52,898 nucleotides of DNA from Acidobacteriota bacterium (lineage in GTDB: Bacteria > Acidobacteriota > Terriglobia > Bryobacterales > Bryobacteraceae), in assembly GCA_018268835.1 (NCBI GenBank), contig JAFDVU010000032.1, forward strand, positions 1-52,898. Reading direction: 5' to 3'. Below, piece after piece: positions 9,952-18,784 of this stretch. The translations under genes and the position numbers were made by a program. A model generated the notes under the pieces. That model had not been told where the DNA came from. It was given only the letters and a program-made list of their open reading frames with translations, and searched no databases. Positions within the stretch are counted from its first letter, which is position 1. Each line of letters opens with the position of its first letter.

Positions 9952-11044
9952 GCGCGATTTCCTGCCGCTCAACGGCACGGACCACGTCGAGTTCTACGTA
10001 GGCAACGCCCGCCAGGCGGCGCACTACTACCGCACTGCGTTCGGCTTCCGGCTGGCCGCCTATCGCGGCCCCGAAACCGGCACCCGCGACCGCGCCAGTT
10101 ACCTCCTGGTGCAGAACAAAATCCGCTTCGTCCTCACCACCGCGCTCTCTCCCGGCCACCCCATTGCCGAGCATGTCAAGCAGCACGGCGACGGTGTCCG
10201 AGACATCGCCCTCTGGGTGGACGACGCCGCCGGCGCCTGGCGCGAGACCACGCGGCGCGGCGCGCGCAGCGTGCGTGAGCCGGAAACCCTCACCGACGAA
10301 CACGGCAGCGTGCGGCTGGCCTCCATCGCCATCTACGGCGACACCATCCATACCTTCGTCGAGCGCGCCGATTATCGCGGCGTCTTTCTGCCTGGCTTCC
10401 GCGCCGTCCCTGGAGAGGATGCGCTGACGCGTCCCACCGGATTGCTGCACATCGATCACATGGTGGGGAACGTGGGCTGGGGCGAGATGAACCGGTGGGT
10501 GGATTTCTACCGCGACGTGATGGGCTTCCGCATGTTCAAGCACTTCGACGACAAGGACATCTCCACCGAGTATTCGGCCCTGATGAGCAAGGTCATGTCC
10601 AACGGCAACGAGCGCGTAAAGTTCCCGATCAACGAGCCCGCCGAAGGCAAGCGCAAATCCCAGATCGAGGAGTACCTGGATTTCTACCACGGGCCCGGCG
10701 TGCAGCACATCGCCATGGCGACCGGAGATATCATCGAAACGGTGGGCCGCATGCGCACGCAGGGTGTCGAGTTCCTGCGCGTCCCCTCGACGTATTACGA
10801 CGATCTCGAAGCGCGCGTCGGCCACATCGACGAGCCCATCGGCGAGCTCAGAAAGCTGGGCATCCTGGTGGACCGCGACGACGAAGGCTACATGCTGCAA
10901 CTTTTCACCCGCCCCGTGGAAGACCGGCCGACGCTCTTCTACGAAGTGATCCAGCGCAAGGGCAGCCGCAGTTTCGGCAAGGGCAACTTCAAGGCGCTGT
11001 TCGAAGCCATCGAGCGCGAGCAGGCGCTGCGCGGCAACCTGTGA
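9917..11044 (+). CDS. hppD: 4-hydroxyphenylpyruvate dioxygenase
   Basis: A 375-residue Fe(II) dioxygenase that turns 4-hydroxyphenylpyruvate into homogentisate, the second step of tyrosine breakdown. It has two VOC (vicinal oxygen chelate) modules: residues about 18-150 ([19 protein letters not shown]) and 170-355. The iron ligands are visible as H181 in [10 protein letters not shown]264 in GVQHIAMAT and E343 in [10 protein letters not shown]. The C-terminal [16 protein letters not shown] helix is typical. It overlaps the aminotransferase by 35 nt and its TGA overlaps the GTG of the next gene (GTGA), so all three are likely coupled. Homogentisate dioxygenase is not in the window. Confidence 0.96.
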   Translation: MPRTLEHPAALERDFLPLNGTDHVEFYVGNARQAAHYYRTAFGFRLAAYRGPETGTRDRASYLLVQNKIRFVLTTALSPGHPIAEHVKQHGDGVRDIALWVDDAAGAWRETTRRGARSVREPETLTDEHGSVRLASIAIYGDTIHTFVERADYRGVFLPGFRAVPGEDALTRPTGLLHIDHMVGNVGWGEMNRWVDFYRDVMGFRMFKHFDDKDISTEYSALMSKVMSNGNERVKFPINEPAEGKRKSQIEEYLDFYHGPGVQHIAMATGDIIETVGRMRTQGVEFLRVPSTYYDDLEARVGHIDEPIGELRKLGILVDRDDEGYMLQLFTRPVEDRPTLFYEVIQRKGSRSFGKGNFKALFEAIEREQALRGNL

Positions 11045-12069
11045 GGACGGCGGCGCTCGCCCTGCTGGCGTTCCTGCCGGCGTGGGCGCAGCAGACGCCG
11101 GTCTTTCACGCCACCTCGCAACTGGCCACGGTACGCTTCCACGTGGTCAGGAACCGGCAGTACGTCACCAGCCTCAAGCCGTCCGACGTAGTCCTGCTCG
11201 AAGACGGCGCGCCGCGCTCCTTCACGCTCTTCGAGAACGCCGCCGCCGCGCCGCGTACCTTGCCGGTGGAAACCACGCTGCTGTTCGATACCAGCGGCAG
11301 CGTGCTCCACGAAGGACTGCTCGATCCCCTGGTCTTCAAGCAGGCTCTGATCGACGGACTGCCCGGCGTCTCCCTCGCGGTCTACGGCTTCACCGACCGC
11401 CTCGTCCGCTTCACCCCGCCCACGCGCGATTACGAAGCGCTACGGGGCGCCTTTGCGTCCCTCCCCGCCCACCACGCCGGCGACATCATCAAGCTGGCGC
11501 TGCCGCCGAAGCGCGGCGCCGACCCGCGCGGCGCCACCTGGCTCTACGAGGCCGTGGCCGCGGCCGCGCGCGACGCCGCCTCCGGTCCCATGGAAGCCAC
11601 CCGCCTGATGCTGGTCTTCTCCGATGGCTTCCCCTCCACCGACACCCGCCCCGACGACATCGCTGTGCCGCTTCGCGACACCGGCGTCGCCATCTACCCG
11701 GTGGTGCTCGGCCACTGGCAACTGGCCGAACAGATCAACGCCGAGCAGGAGCGCCTCACCGAGCGCAGCCACCGGGACGAGATGCCTTCGTCCAAACGGT
11801 TGGATTCGCTCAACGAAAAGGCGCACCAGATCGCCGAGTTCAAGCAACTCGCCGACCTCACCGGCGGCCAGTCCTTCGATCCGCGCGAGATCACGCTCGA
11901 CGTGCTCAAGCAGGTGCTCGCCTTCATGGCCGGCCAGGTGCGCAGCGAATACGTCATCGGCTTCGCGCCGGAGGTTTCCGCTACGCCGCGGCGGCACAAA
12001 CTCGAAGTCCGGCTGCGCGAGAAGGACACGGGCAGGCTGCTGGGCGGGACTCGCACGCTGGTGCACTGA
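11041..12069 (+). CDS. VWFA-related acidobacterial protein (TIGR03436-like), intact MIDAS
   Basis: A 342-residue exported protein. GTG at 11041 overlaps the HPPD stop and gives an immediate signal peptide ([17 protein letters not shown]). The TIGR03436 hallmark is an N-terminal beta-domain ([35 protein letters not shown]) followed by a von Willebrand A domain. The metal-ion-dependent adhesion site is intact: FDTSGS around residue 83 gives DxSxS, and [11 protein letters not shown] provides a later MIDAS Asp. It ends with the usual [10 protein letters not shown]...[10 protein letters not shown] block. It probably binds protein or matrix in the periplasm or at the surface. Its coupling to a tyrosine-degrading enzyme is unexplained. 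It converges on the GT39 gene with 7 bp between. Confidence 0.88.
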   Translation: MRTAALALLAFLPAWAQQTPVFHATSQLATVRFHVVRNRQYVTSLKPSDVVLLEDGAPRSFTLFENAAAAPRTLPVETTLLFDTSGSVLHEGLLDPLVFKQALIDGLPGVSLAVYGFTDRLVRFTPPTRDYEALRGAFASLPAHHAGDIIKLALPPKRGADPRGATWLYEAVAAAARDAASGPMEATRLMLVFSDGFPSTDTRPDDIAVPLRDTGVAIYPVVLGHWQLAEQINAEQERLTERSHRDEMPSSKRLDSLNEKAHQIAEFKQLADLTGGQSFDPREITLDVLKQVLAFMAGQVRSEYVIGFAPEVSATPRRHKLEVRLREKDTGRLLGGTRTLVH

Positions 12070-12076
12070 TCCGCCG

Positions 12077-13585
12077 CTATGGGTGCGGCCGGGACGCCAC
12101 GCCCGCTGCGCCTTTCAGGTCCCAGAATATTGTGCACTCCCCCGTTTCCGCGCTCCGGCTGTAGAGTTTCTTCAGCCCGTAGTCGTCGATCTGGTCATCG
12201 TCGCAACTGATGGCGGTCGCGAACATTCCCGACTGTACCTGTTGTTTGACTTCGGCTTCGGTGAGGATGTGCAGCCGCGCGCGTTCGGCGGGAGGAAGGT
12301 TCACCTTGTGGGTATAGTGCAGTTCGTATCCCGGCGGCGGCGTGCGCCTGGTGAGGAAATACAGCGGCTCGGTGGCGAACAGGCGGGCGTTGGGGGGCGT
12401 CACCTGGTCAATCCTGGCCGCCAGACGTTCGTAGTCGGCCCACACGACGTAATCCCGGTGGTCATAGAGAGCCTGGCCGAGTCCGAGCAGGAACAGGACG
12501 GCGGCCAGCAATACCGGCCACAGCGGACGGTCCGGCTGAAGCACGCGTGAGCCGACCGCGTACAGTCCCGCGCCGGCCAGGATCGCCAGAAACGGCGCGG
12601 TCAGGAGGAAGTACTGGGGGAAGGTCGGATGGGCGCGGCCAACCTCGGCAGCCAGCGCGGCGGCGAGCCACGCGCACAGGTAGAACTCCGCTTTCAACGC
12701 GCGCGGCCACTCGCTTCGACGCGCTACGTACAGCAGACCGAACAGGGCGAGCAGGCCGAGCACCAGCGCCTGACCGGAGCCGATCCACGAAGTGAGGACT
12801 TCGAGATCGTGGCGCGTGGTATCGGGCCAATACAGTTTGCGAAAGTGCGCGTGATACTGCACAACGTTGAACCACGTCTCGCGCGGCCCCAGCGCGGCCA
12901 GCCAAAACACAGGAGCAAAGGGAATCGCACCGCCGGCGAGAAACCCGGCAGCCTTGGACCAGCGGCTGCCCGCGCGATGGTAGACCAGCATCCAGACGAA
13001 AAGGACCGGGCCGGCGGCGGCGGACAAAAGCGACGAAGCGGCGGCGCTTCCGGCGAAGAAGCCCGCCGCCGCGGGGAGCAGCGCGCTGCTTTTCCCAGCG
13101 GCGCGCACGCAAAAGCGAAACGCCAGGGCCAGGGTGAGCAGGCACATGCCGTATGGCTGCGCCAAAGGTCCGAAGAGGAACACCATGGCATTCAGTCCGG
13201 CGGCCAGAGCGACGGTGAGTGCTCCGGCGATGCGCCAGCTACGGACCGGGAAGCGGCGCGCAAAGAAATCCGCTGTCAGCAGGACCGCGCCGATGGTCAG
13301 CAACCCCGCGACCGCATGGGCCACGCGCCAGCTTTGCCCCAGCAGCCGCATCCACGCCGCGTTCCAATACGCGTTCAAGGGCGTCTGGGGAAAACAGAAA
13401 TCGATGTACGGCTTTTTACCGGAAAGGATCAATTGGGCCGCCAGCAGATGATACGATTCGTCCCAGGCGAACGCCCAGGTCTGCGAATAGAGCAGGAATC
13501 CGGCTGCGTACAGCAGCAGCGCGGCGGAGGCAGCCAGGTACCATCCGCGGAGAGGCGCGTCCGCGTTCCCGAATCGCTCCGGCAT
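12077..13585 (-). CDS. GT39/PMT-like polytopic membrane glycosyltransferase
   Basis: A 502-residue integral membrane protein of the ArnT/PMT (GT-C, family 39) class, which moves a sugar from a polyprenyl phosphate to a substrate outside the membrane. The first loop carries the expected acidic pair in FAWDESYHLLAAQLI after the first membrane segment. About ten further hydrophobic segments follow, and a soluble C-terminal region of about 100 residues ends it. The start at 13585 fits the first hydrophobic helix; the frame stays open far upstream only as antisense to glgP. There is no Shine-Dalgarno: CATAAT lies exactly 6 nt before the ATG. Substrate unknown. It is transcribed in the same direction as glgP, 98 bp downstream of it. 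Confidence 0.85.
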   Translation of the reverse strand: MPERFGNADAPLRGWYLAASAALLLYAAGFLLYSQTWAFAWDESYHLLAAQLILSGKKPYIDFCFPQTPLNAYWNAAWMRLLGQSWRVAHAVAGLLTIGAVLLTADFFARRFPVRSWRIAGALTVALAAGLNAMVFLFGPLAQPYGMCLLTLALAFRFCVRAAGKSSALLPAAAGFFAGSAAASSLLSAAAGPVLFVWMLVYHRAGSRWSKAAGFLAGGAIPFAPVFWLAALGPRETWFNVVQYHAHFRKLYWPDTTRHDLEVLTSWIGSGQALVLGLLALFGLLYVARRSEWPRALKAEFYLCAWLAAALAAEVGRAHPTFPQYFLLTAPFLAILAGAGLYAVGSRVLQPDRPLWPVLLAAVLFLLGLGQALYDHRDYVVWADYERLAARIDQVTPPNARLFATEPLYFLTRRTPPPGYELHYTHKVNLPPAERARLHILTEAEVKQQVQSGMFATAISCDDDQIDDYGLKKLYSRSAETGECTIFWDLKGAAGVASRPHP

Positions 13586-13591
13586 GGCCGC

Positions 13592-13597
13592 ATTATG
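13592..13597 (-). promoter_or_regulatory. -10-like box placed for a leaderless GT39 transcript
   Basis: CATAAT on the minus strand, 6 nt (GCGGCC) before the ATG at 13585. This spacing would put the transcript start at the A of the start codon. No good -35 is visible. Confidence 0.4.
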
Positions 13598-13652
13598 GCA
13601 TGGCGGCGCGCGCCTTCCGAATTCGCCCGCGGTTGCACCGGCGCTAGGCCGC

Positions 13653-13683
13653 GGCGTGCCGCCGGACACGCCGGAGGCCGGCG
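13653..13683 (-). terminator. Overlapping GC-rich hairpins after glgP
   Basis: Two competing perfect stems follow the glgP stop directly. CGCCGG/CCGGCG closes a 3-nt loop (13669-13683) and GGCGTG/CACGCC closes an 8-nt loop (13653-13672). There is no T run, so this is at best a weak or factor-assisted terminator or an mRNA 3'-end stabiliser. Confidence 0.35.
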
Positions 13684-16263
13684 TTACCCGGCCCACGCGA
13701 TCAGCCCGGGAAGCATCGACCGGGCTTCGTCGGCGTGGAACGGCATCACCCGCACGGTGTAGCCGTGAAGCCCGCTGCGGCAGCATGGCATGGTCGCGGC
13801 TTCGAACAGCCAGTCGCCGCCTTCGCGCCGGGTGGCGCGCATGGGGTGGGCCACCGGTTCGGCGAAATCGCCGTCGGCGTTGAGCCGTCCCATGTACAAC
13901 TCCACCGTGATATCGTCCGGCGCGAGCGCGCCCAGCCGGACGACGGCGCGGACGGAGACCGCATCGCCCACCGACATCTCGCCGGCGGCGTTTCCTTCCA
14001 CCCGTACCACCTTGACCGCGCCCCAGTTCGCCGCGATGCGCGCCGACCACTCGGCGAGCGAGCGCGCCCGCGCCGCGCCGTCCGCGGTGAGCGTCCGGTA
14101 GCGCGCGTGGGCGATGACGTAGAAGTCGGCCGCGTACTCCCGTACCACGCGCTGCATATGAAACTGCGGGCACAGCGTGGCAATCGAACTCTTCATGTGG
14201 CCGACCCAGCGGCGCGGCAATCCATCCACGGTGCGCTCGTAGAAGGTCGGGACGATGTCGCGCTCCAGGAGTTCGTACAGCGCCGCTGATTCCACCTGGT
14301 CCTGGTAATCCGGATTCGGATCGACTTCACCGCGCCCGATCGCCCAGCCCACGAAGCGGTGCTCCGCGGCCGCGTCGCGCCACGCCTCGTCCCACCAGCC
14401 GTCCAGCGTGCTCACGTTCAGCGCACCGTTGGCCATGGCTTTCATCCCGCTGGTGCCGCTGGCTTCGAGAGGCCGCAGAGGAGTGTTCAGCCACACGTCG
14501 GAACCCTGCACCAGGCAGCGCGCCACCGCCATATCGTAATCTTCCAGGAAGACCAGCCTGCGGCGGAACTCCTTCTGCTGCGCGAGCCGCACGATCTGCT
14601 GGATCAGGGCCTTGCCTGCGTCGTCGCGGGGGTGCGCCTTGCCGGCGAACACAATCTGCACCGGACGCCCCGCCTGGTTGACGATGCGGTCCAGCCGCGC
14701 GGGATCGCTCAAGAGCAGCGCCGCGCGTTTGTAGGTGGCGAACCGGCGCGCGAAGCCGATCGTGAGCGCGTCGGGATCGAGCACCTCCTCGGCGGCGTCG
14801 ATCTCCGACTGCGGCGCGCCCCGCCGCTCCAGTTGCGCGCGCAACCTTCGCCGCGAGAAAGCCACCAGGCGCTCGCGGCGGCGTTCGTGGGTACGCCACA
14901 ACTCCTCGGCCGGAACGTTCTCCACCCGCTTCCACATCTCCCGGTCGGCACACTCCTCGCGCCACTTGGGACCCAGGTAGCGGTCGTAGAGCTGGTTCAT
15001 CTCGTAGGAGATCCACGAGCGCAAATGCACCCCGTTGGTTACATGGCCGATCGGCACTTCTCTCACCGGGAGGTCCGGCCACATGGCTTTCCACATGTCC
15101 CGGCTGACGGCGCCGTGCAGTTTGCTGACGCCGTTGCTGGAGCCGGCCATGCGCAGCGCCAGGACGGTCATGCAGAACTCTTCGTCGCCGCGTTCGGGGT
15201 GGACGCGGCCCATCCCGAGGAAGTCCTGCGGGGAGAGCCCCAGGCCCCGCGCGTACTGGCCCAGGTAGCGCTCCATCAGCGCCGCTGAGAAGTAATCGTG
15301 TCCGGCCGGCACGGGCGTGTGGCCGGTGAAGATGAGTCCCGCGCCGGCGACCTCGCGCGCTTCCCCGAAAGAGATCCCGTGCGTCTGCATGAGCCGCCGC
15401 ACCCACTCCAGGCTGAGCAGCGCGGAATGGCCTTCGTTCATGTGGTACACGGTCGGCCGCACTCCCACGGCTTCCAGCGCGCGGAAGCCGCCGATGCCCA
15501 GCAGGATCTCCTGCTTGAGCCGCAACTCGCGGTCGCCGCCGTACAACTGATCCGTGATGTCGCGGTCCTCCGGACGGTTCTGCGCGATGTTGGTGTCCAG
15601 CAGGTACACCAGCGTGCGCCCGGCGCGCGTGCTCCAGATCTGGGCCGTGACGGTGCGGCCGTCGTAGTCCACCTGCACGGTGAGCGGATGCCCTTCCCGG
15701 TCGCGCTCCAGTTTCAGCGGCAGGTTGCGAAAGTCGTTGTCCTCGTAAGACTCTTGCTGCCAGCCGGCGGCGTTCAGGTACTGGCGGAAATATCCTTGCT
15801 GATAGAGCAGGCTCACTCCCACCAGGGGGACGCCCAGGTCGCTTGCCGTTTTCAGATGGTCGCCCGCCAGCACACCCAGTCCGCCGGCGAAGATCGAAAG
15901 GCACTCGGTGATGCCGAATTCGGCCGAGAAATAGGCCACCAGCAGATCCTTCGCGACGCCGTAGTTGCGTTGGAACCAGGTTGCCGGATTGGATACATAG
16001 CCGCGCAGTTGCTCGAGCGCGCGCGCCAGGTGCGCCAGGAACGATTCATCCCTTGCCGTCGCCTCGAACTGCGCCTGGTCCACCAACCCGAGCATGCGCA
16101 CCGGGTTGTGGCCGCTGGATTCCCACAGGTCGCTGTCCAGCCTGCGGAACAGTTCGATGGTTTCGTGATCCCACGACCACCGCAGGTTGTAGGCCAGTTC
16201 GCGGAGGCCTTCGAGCGGTGCGGGAAGGGAAGGAACGACATGAAACACCTGTACGGGCTTCAT
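13684..16263 (-). CDS. glgP: Alpha-glucan (glycogen/maltodextrin) phosphorylase
   Basis: An 859-residue GT35 phosphorylase that releases glucose-1-phosphate from glycogen-type glucans. It is the shorter, TIGR02094-like bacterial and archaeal form: residues 1-100 begin MKPVQVFHVVPSLPAPLEGL then the LRELAYNLRWSWD motif. Next come AYFSAEFGITECLSIFAGGLG, HMNEGHSALL, GHTPVPAGHD and VTNGVHLRSW. The PLP lysine is K608 in SGTSGMKAMANGA, and a C-terminal beta-rich tail of about 140 residues carries no known motif. Start: ATG at 16263 is where homology-like sequence begins. There is no Shine-Dalgarno, but a perfect TATAAT sits exactly 6 nt before it. It diverges from efp across only 45 bp. Confidence 0.95.
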   Translation of the reverse strand: MKPVQVFHVVPSLPAPLEGLRELAYNLRWSWDHETIELFRRLDSDLWESSGHNPVRMLGLVDQAQFEATARDESFLAHLARALEQLRGYVSNPATWFQRNYGVAKDLLVAYFSAEFGITECLSIFAGGLGVLAGDHLKTASDLGVPLVGVSLLYQQGYFRQYLNAAGWQQESYEDNDFRNLPLKLERDREGHPLTVQVDYDGRTVTAQIWSTRAGRTLVYLLDTNIAQNRPEDRDITDQLYGGDRELRLKQEILLGIGGFRALEAVGVRPTVYHMNEGHSALLSLEWVRRLMQTHGISFGEAREVAGAGLIFTGHTPVPAGHDYFSAALMERYLGQYARGLGLSPQDFLGMGRVHPERGDEEFCMTVLALRMAGSSNGVSKLHGAVSRDMWKAMWPDLPVREVPIGHVTNGVHLRSWISYEMNQLYDRYLGPKWREECADREMWKRVENVPAEELWRTHERRRERLVAFSRRRLRAQLERRGAPQSEIDAAEEVLDPDALTIGFARRFATYKRAALLLSDPARLDRIVNQAGRPVQIVFAGKAHPRDDAGKALIQQIVRLAQQKEFRRRLVFLEDYDMAVARCLVQGSDVWLNTPLRPLEASGTSGMKAMANGALNVSTLDGWWDEAWRDAAAEHRFVGWAIGRGEVDPNPDYQDQVESAALYELLERDIVPTFYERTVDGLPRRWVGHMKSSIATLCPQFHMQRVVREYAADFYVIAHARYRTLTADGAARARSLAEWSARIAANWGAVKVVRVEGNAAGEMSVGDAVSVRAVVRLGALAPDDITVELYMGRLNADGDFAEPVAHPMRATRREGGDWLFEAATMPCCRSGLHGYTVRVMPFHADEARSMLPGLIAWAG

Positions 16264-16269
16264 GGACTT

Positions 16270-16275
16270 ATTATA
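16270..16275 (-). promoter_or_regulatory. Perfect -10 box placed for a leaderless glgP transcript
   Basis: TATAAT on the minus strand, followed by 6 nt (AAGTCC) and the glgP ATG, so transcription should start at or within one base of the start codon. The -35 region is poor. It lies inside the 45-bp glgP-efp divergent gap. Confidence 0.5.
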
Positions 16276-16308
16276 GGAGTCGGAAATCCGAAACGCGGGG
16301 AGGCATCC

Positions 16309-16875
16309 ATGATCGCTGCTTCGCAAATGCGGCCCGGCGCGGCCATCCGCTACGAAGGGCAGCCGTACAAGGTACTGGCCGCCGAATATCATCCCGGCCA
16401 GGGAAAAATGGGTGGACAGACTCACGCCCGCCTGCTCAACCTCAACACCGGCACCACGTGGGAACTCAGCCTCCGCTCCGAATTGAAGGTGGAGGAGATG
16501 CGCCTGGAAAAGCGCGCGCTCGAGTTTCTCTACGCCGATGAAACCCAGTGCTGTTTCATGGACCCGGGCACTTTCGAGCAGACCGAAGTCCCGCGCTCGA
16601 TCGTGGGCGAACGCGCGCGCTTTCTCGAAACCGGCATGAGAGTCTCGGTCGAGTTCCTCGAGGAGCGCGCCGTCGGCATCGAGTTCCCCGACGCGATCGA
16701 AGTCAAGGTCGCGGATACGGCGCCGCCCTTGCATCAGCAGGCCGACAGCACCTTCAAGACCGCGCGCCTCGAGAACGGTGTCGAGATCCTGGTCCCGCAG
16801 TTCATCAAGACGGGCGACGCCGTCCGCGTGGCGCTCGATACCTTGCGCTACATGGACCGCGTCGCCCGCAAGTAA
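16309..16875 (+). CDS. efp: Elongation factor P, variant acceptor loop
   Basis: A 188-residue EF-P, which binds between the P and E sites of stalled ribosomes and helps form peptide bonds at polyproline stretches. Three domains are visible: KOW-like N-domain (1-65), central OB domain (66-128) and C-terminal OB domain (129-188) ending FIKTGDAVRVALDTLRYMDRV. The acceptor loop is unusual. E. coli has PGKGQAF with the modified Lys34; here residues 29-36 read PGQGKMGG, so the canonical position is Gln31, Lys33 lies two residues later, and the loop is about two residues longer. GGGGAGG 5 nt before the ATG supports the start. No EpmA/EpmB, EarP or YmfI homologue is in the window. It ends 3 bp before the converging lipoprotein gene. 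Confidence 0.93.
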   Translation: MIAASQMRPGAAIRYEGQPYKVLAAEYHPGQGKMGGQTHARLLNLNTGTTWELSLRSELKVEEMRLEKRALEFLYADETQCCFMDPGTFEQTEVPRSIVGERARFLETGMRVSVEFLEERAVGIEFPDAIEVKVADTAPPLHQQADSTFKTARLENGVEILVPQFIKTGDAVRVALDTLRYMDRVARK

Positions 16876-16878
16876 CCG

Positions 16879-17727
16879 CTACGCGCCGCCCGTCAGGTTG
16901 GCCTTCTTGAGCGTCTTCTGGATCTTGTCGGCGAGCGCCTTGCTGTCCTTGGTCGGTGTGATGGCATTGAGCGCTCCCTGGGCCTCCTGCAGCGTGATCT
17001 TCAGCTTGTTGGGCAGGTCGAGTTTTTTCGACCCGAAGACGTCGCTGCCGGCTTCCAGCATCTTCGCCGACGCGAACAGGAACGTGTCGCGGGCCACCTT
17101 CACGTTGGGAGTCTGGAAGAGTTGCTGCGTCTTTGCCGCGTCGCCGGAATTTCCGGCCGCGTCGCAGAGCGCCAGCACCACTCCGCGCTGCAGCATTTCG
17201 TTCAGCAACTGCGCCTGCTCGTTTTCGGGCACGAACAGGGCTTTGCCCAGACGGGTGAGCCCCTGCGGCTTTTCCGTGCTTCCCGCCGGGAAGGTGAAGG
17301 CCATCGACACCTCGGCTTCCTTGGGCTGTTCCAGGAGGCGATGCATGCTGTCGGCGAGCTGCAGCGTCATGTTCCCGGACAGCTTGCGCAGTTCGTTGGC
17401 ACGCCTGCGGTACGGCGCCGGATTCTCCCGGTTGTTCCTGGCCCCGTCTTCATAGATGTTCGCCAACTCGGAGTAGCCCTGCGCCAGGCCGCCGGAAATC
17501 ACCATGTCCCACACTCGAGCGCGGGCGGTGAAATCGTTGTCGTTGACCACGATGCGCTGCAGGTTTTCGTCCGTCTTGAGAAAATCGCCGGCCTTATAGG
17601 ACCCGTTCGCGTCGTACCAGTAGGCCGCGGGCGTCCCCGGCTTGGGCAGCGCGGTTCCGCCGGAACAGGAGACCGAGACCATCAGCGCCGCGGCCGCGAG
17701 CAGACACACCAGCCATTTCCATGGCAT
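16879..17727 (-). CDS. Exported (probable lipoprotein) helical protein of unknown function
   Basis: A 282-residue protein opening MPWKWLVCLLAAAALMVSVSC, a signal peptide with a Cys at position 21. The lipobox is imperfect (Ser at -3), so lipidation is likely but not certain. The mature part is helical: FDxR-type segments, AYWYDANGSYKAGDFLKTDENLQ near the start, and a C-terminal QEAQGALNAITPTKD with a Lys-rich tail. It has a TPR-like feel but no clear repeat. AGGAGG lies 8 nt before the ATG, and a TTGACA promoter lies upstream. It follows the TPR-like gene by 86 bp on the same strand. I do not recognise a named family. Confidence 0.78.
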   Translation of the reverse strand: MPWKWLVCLLAAAALMVSVSCSGGTALPKPGTPAAYWYDANGSYKAGDFLKTDENLQRIVVNDNDFTARARVWDMVISGGLAQGYSELANIYEDGARNNRENPAPYRRRANELRKLSGNMTLQLADSMHRLLEQPKEAEVSMAFTFPAGSTEKPQGLTRLGKALFVPENEQAQLLNEMLQRGVVLALCDAAGNSGDAAKTQQLFQTPNVKVARDTFLFASAKMLEAGSDVFGSKKLDLPNKLKITLQEAQGALNAITPTKDSKALADKIQKTLKKANLTGGA

Positions 17728-17765
17728 ATAGGAACCTCCTGAATCAGACTGTAAAATCCGAAAAT

Positions 17766-17794
17766 GGTTTAGCGCCCGGACGCCCGGCTGTCAA
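17766..17794 (-). promoter_or_regulatory. Promoter with consensus -35 (TTGACA)
   Basis: On the minus strand TTGACA (17789-17794) is followed by 17 bp and TAAACC (17766-17771), a weak -10. The predicted start is about 32 nt before the lipoprotein ATG, so this gene is probably transcribed separately from the TPR-like gene upstream. Confidence 0.5.
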
Positions 17795-17813
17795 GCGCGT
17801 CCCTGCCGGCGCG

Positions 17814-18725
17814 TCAGCGCATCTTGGCGGCTTCCTGCTTGATGACCCCGGCGTTGCGCCACGCCTGATCCTGATAGGGACCGGCGATGCCCGCCGCCTG
17901 ATCGCTGAACTTGGCGGCTTCCAGAACCTTGGCCTTGTTCGCGGTCATCTTGCCGATGTTGAAGTTGGCCACGCCGAGATAGAACAGCGCCGGCCCCATC
18001 ATGGACGGGTTGCCCTGGATCAAGGGCAGCGCGGCGCGCAGGTTGCGGTCCGCCGCCGCGTACTGATTCTTCTCCCCGGCGATGACGCCCGCGATCCAAT
18101 AGCCGTGGGACAGCGCGGCGGTCTTCTTGCGCTCCCAATCGGCCGCCGGCATGCCTTCCGGCTTGCTGTGGCGGCCGACCGCCGCTACCAGCCGGTTGGC
18201 GTAGCCCTGCGCGCGGTCGCTCTGCTGTTTCGCCATGGCAGCATCGGTCAGCACCAGCAGAAGATCGTCGTTCTCCGGGAAGTTCTGCAAGGCCTTTTCC
18301 GCAATCGCCGGGACCTTCGCCGACGCTCCGGTTTTGTTCAATGCCAGGAAGTAGGGCGCATACGCTTCATCGAGGTACTTGCTCTTGGGATTCATCCCTT
18401 CCAGGGTCGCGATCAGGTCCACGGTGGTGGCCGGTTCGGAGACCACCGCGGTGGCGGACAGCGAGTACTCCGCGTACGCCGCCACGCTCTTGCCCCAAGC
18501 CATCTGGCTGGTCCATGCCTCCTTGTCCTCAGCGGCTGCCGGGGCCGGAGTCGCGAGCAATTCGGTTACTTGCGGATAGATTTCCAGCGCAAGTTTCTTA
18601 ACCTGTGTCGCATCTTTCTGCGCAACCGCCTGCTGCAGCTTCTGATAGGTCTCATTTATGTCGGCAGCCGGGGCGGCGGTGCCGGCAAGCAGCAACATGG
18701 CGATGCCGAATACCGAAAATTTCAC
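17814..18725 (-). CDS. Exported TPR-like protein of unknown function
   Basis: A 303-residue protein. The GTG at 18725 is supported by GGAGG 7 nt upstream and by the signal peptide that follows (VKFSVFGIAMLLLAGTAAPAA). The mature chain is helical with tetratricopeptide-like spacing: INETYQKLQQAVAQKD, AYAPYFLALNKT, KVPAIAEKALQNFPENDDLLLVLTD, and GPALFYLGVANFNIGKM. It is probably a periplasmic protein-interaction scaffold. The leader carries a perfect hairpin that runs straight into the Shine-Dalgarno, so translation may be controlled. The lipoprotein gene lies 86 bp downstream, and the RND operon diverges 331 bp away. Confidence 0.82.
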   Translation of the reverse strand: MKFSVFGIAMLLLAGTAAPAADINETYQKLQQAVAQKDATQVKKLALEIYPQVTELLATPAPAAAEDKEAWTSQMAWGKSVAAYAEYSLSATAVVSEPATTVDLIATLEGMNPKSKYLDEAYAPYFLALNKTGASAKVPAIAEKALQNFPENDDLLLVLTDAAMAKQQSDRAQGYANRLVAAVGRHSKPEGMPAADWERKKTAALSHGYWIAGVIAGEKNQYAAADRNLRAALPLIQGNPSMMGPALFYLGVANFNIGKMTANKAKVLEAAKFSDQAAGIAGPYQDQAWRNAGVIKQEAAKMR

Positions 18726-18726
18726 G

Positions 18727-18760
18727 GGCGCCTCCTGCTCCCGGGAGTGAAACCGGGAGC
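18727..18760 (-). promoter_or_regulatory. 5'-leader hairpin abutting the Shine-Dalgarno of the TPR-like gene
   Basis: Read on the minus strand, GCTCCCGG, an 8-nt loop and CCGGGAGC form a perfect 8-bp stem (18737-18760). Its last base is immediately followed by AGGAGG, then GCGCCC and the GTG start. Such a strong stem flush against the ribosome-binding site may stabilise the mRNA or modulate ribosome loading. Confidence 0.5.
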
Positions 18761-18784
18761 GTTTTGTCCGAATTCCATCCAAGT

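Noticed and set aside
7381..9978. Very long open frame antisense to the oxidoreductase and aminotransferase genes
   Set aside because: GC-rich codon bias leaves antisense frames open. The translation is His/Gly/Asp/Val/Arg-rich without domains, while the sense frame encodes clear families. The same holds for the long antisense frames over 364-1875, 19822-22242, 28896-31094, 33022-35229 and 48842-51133.
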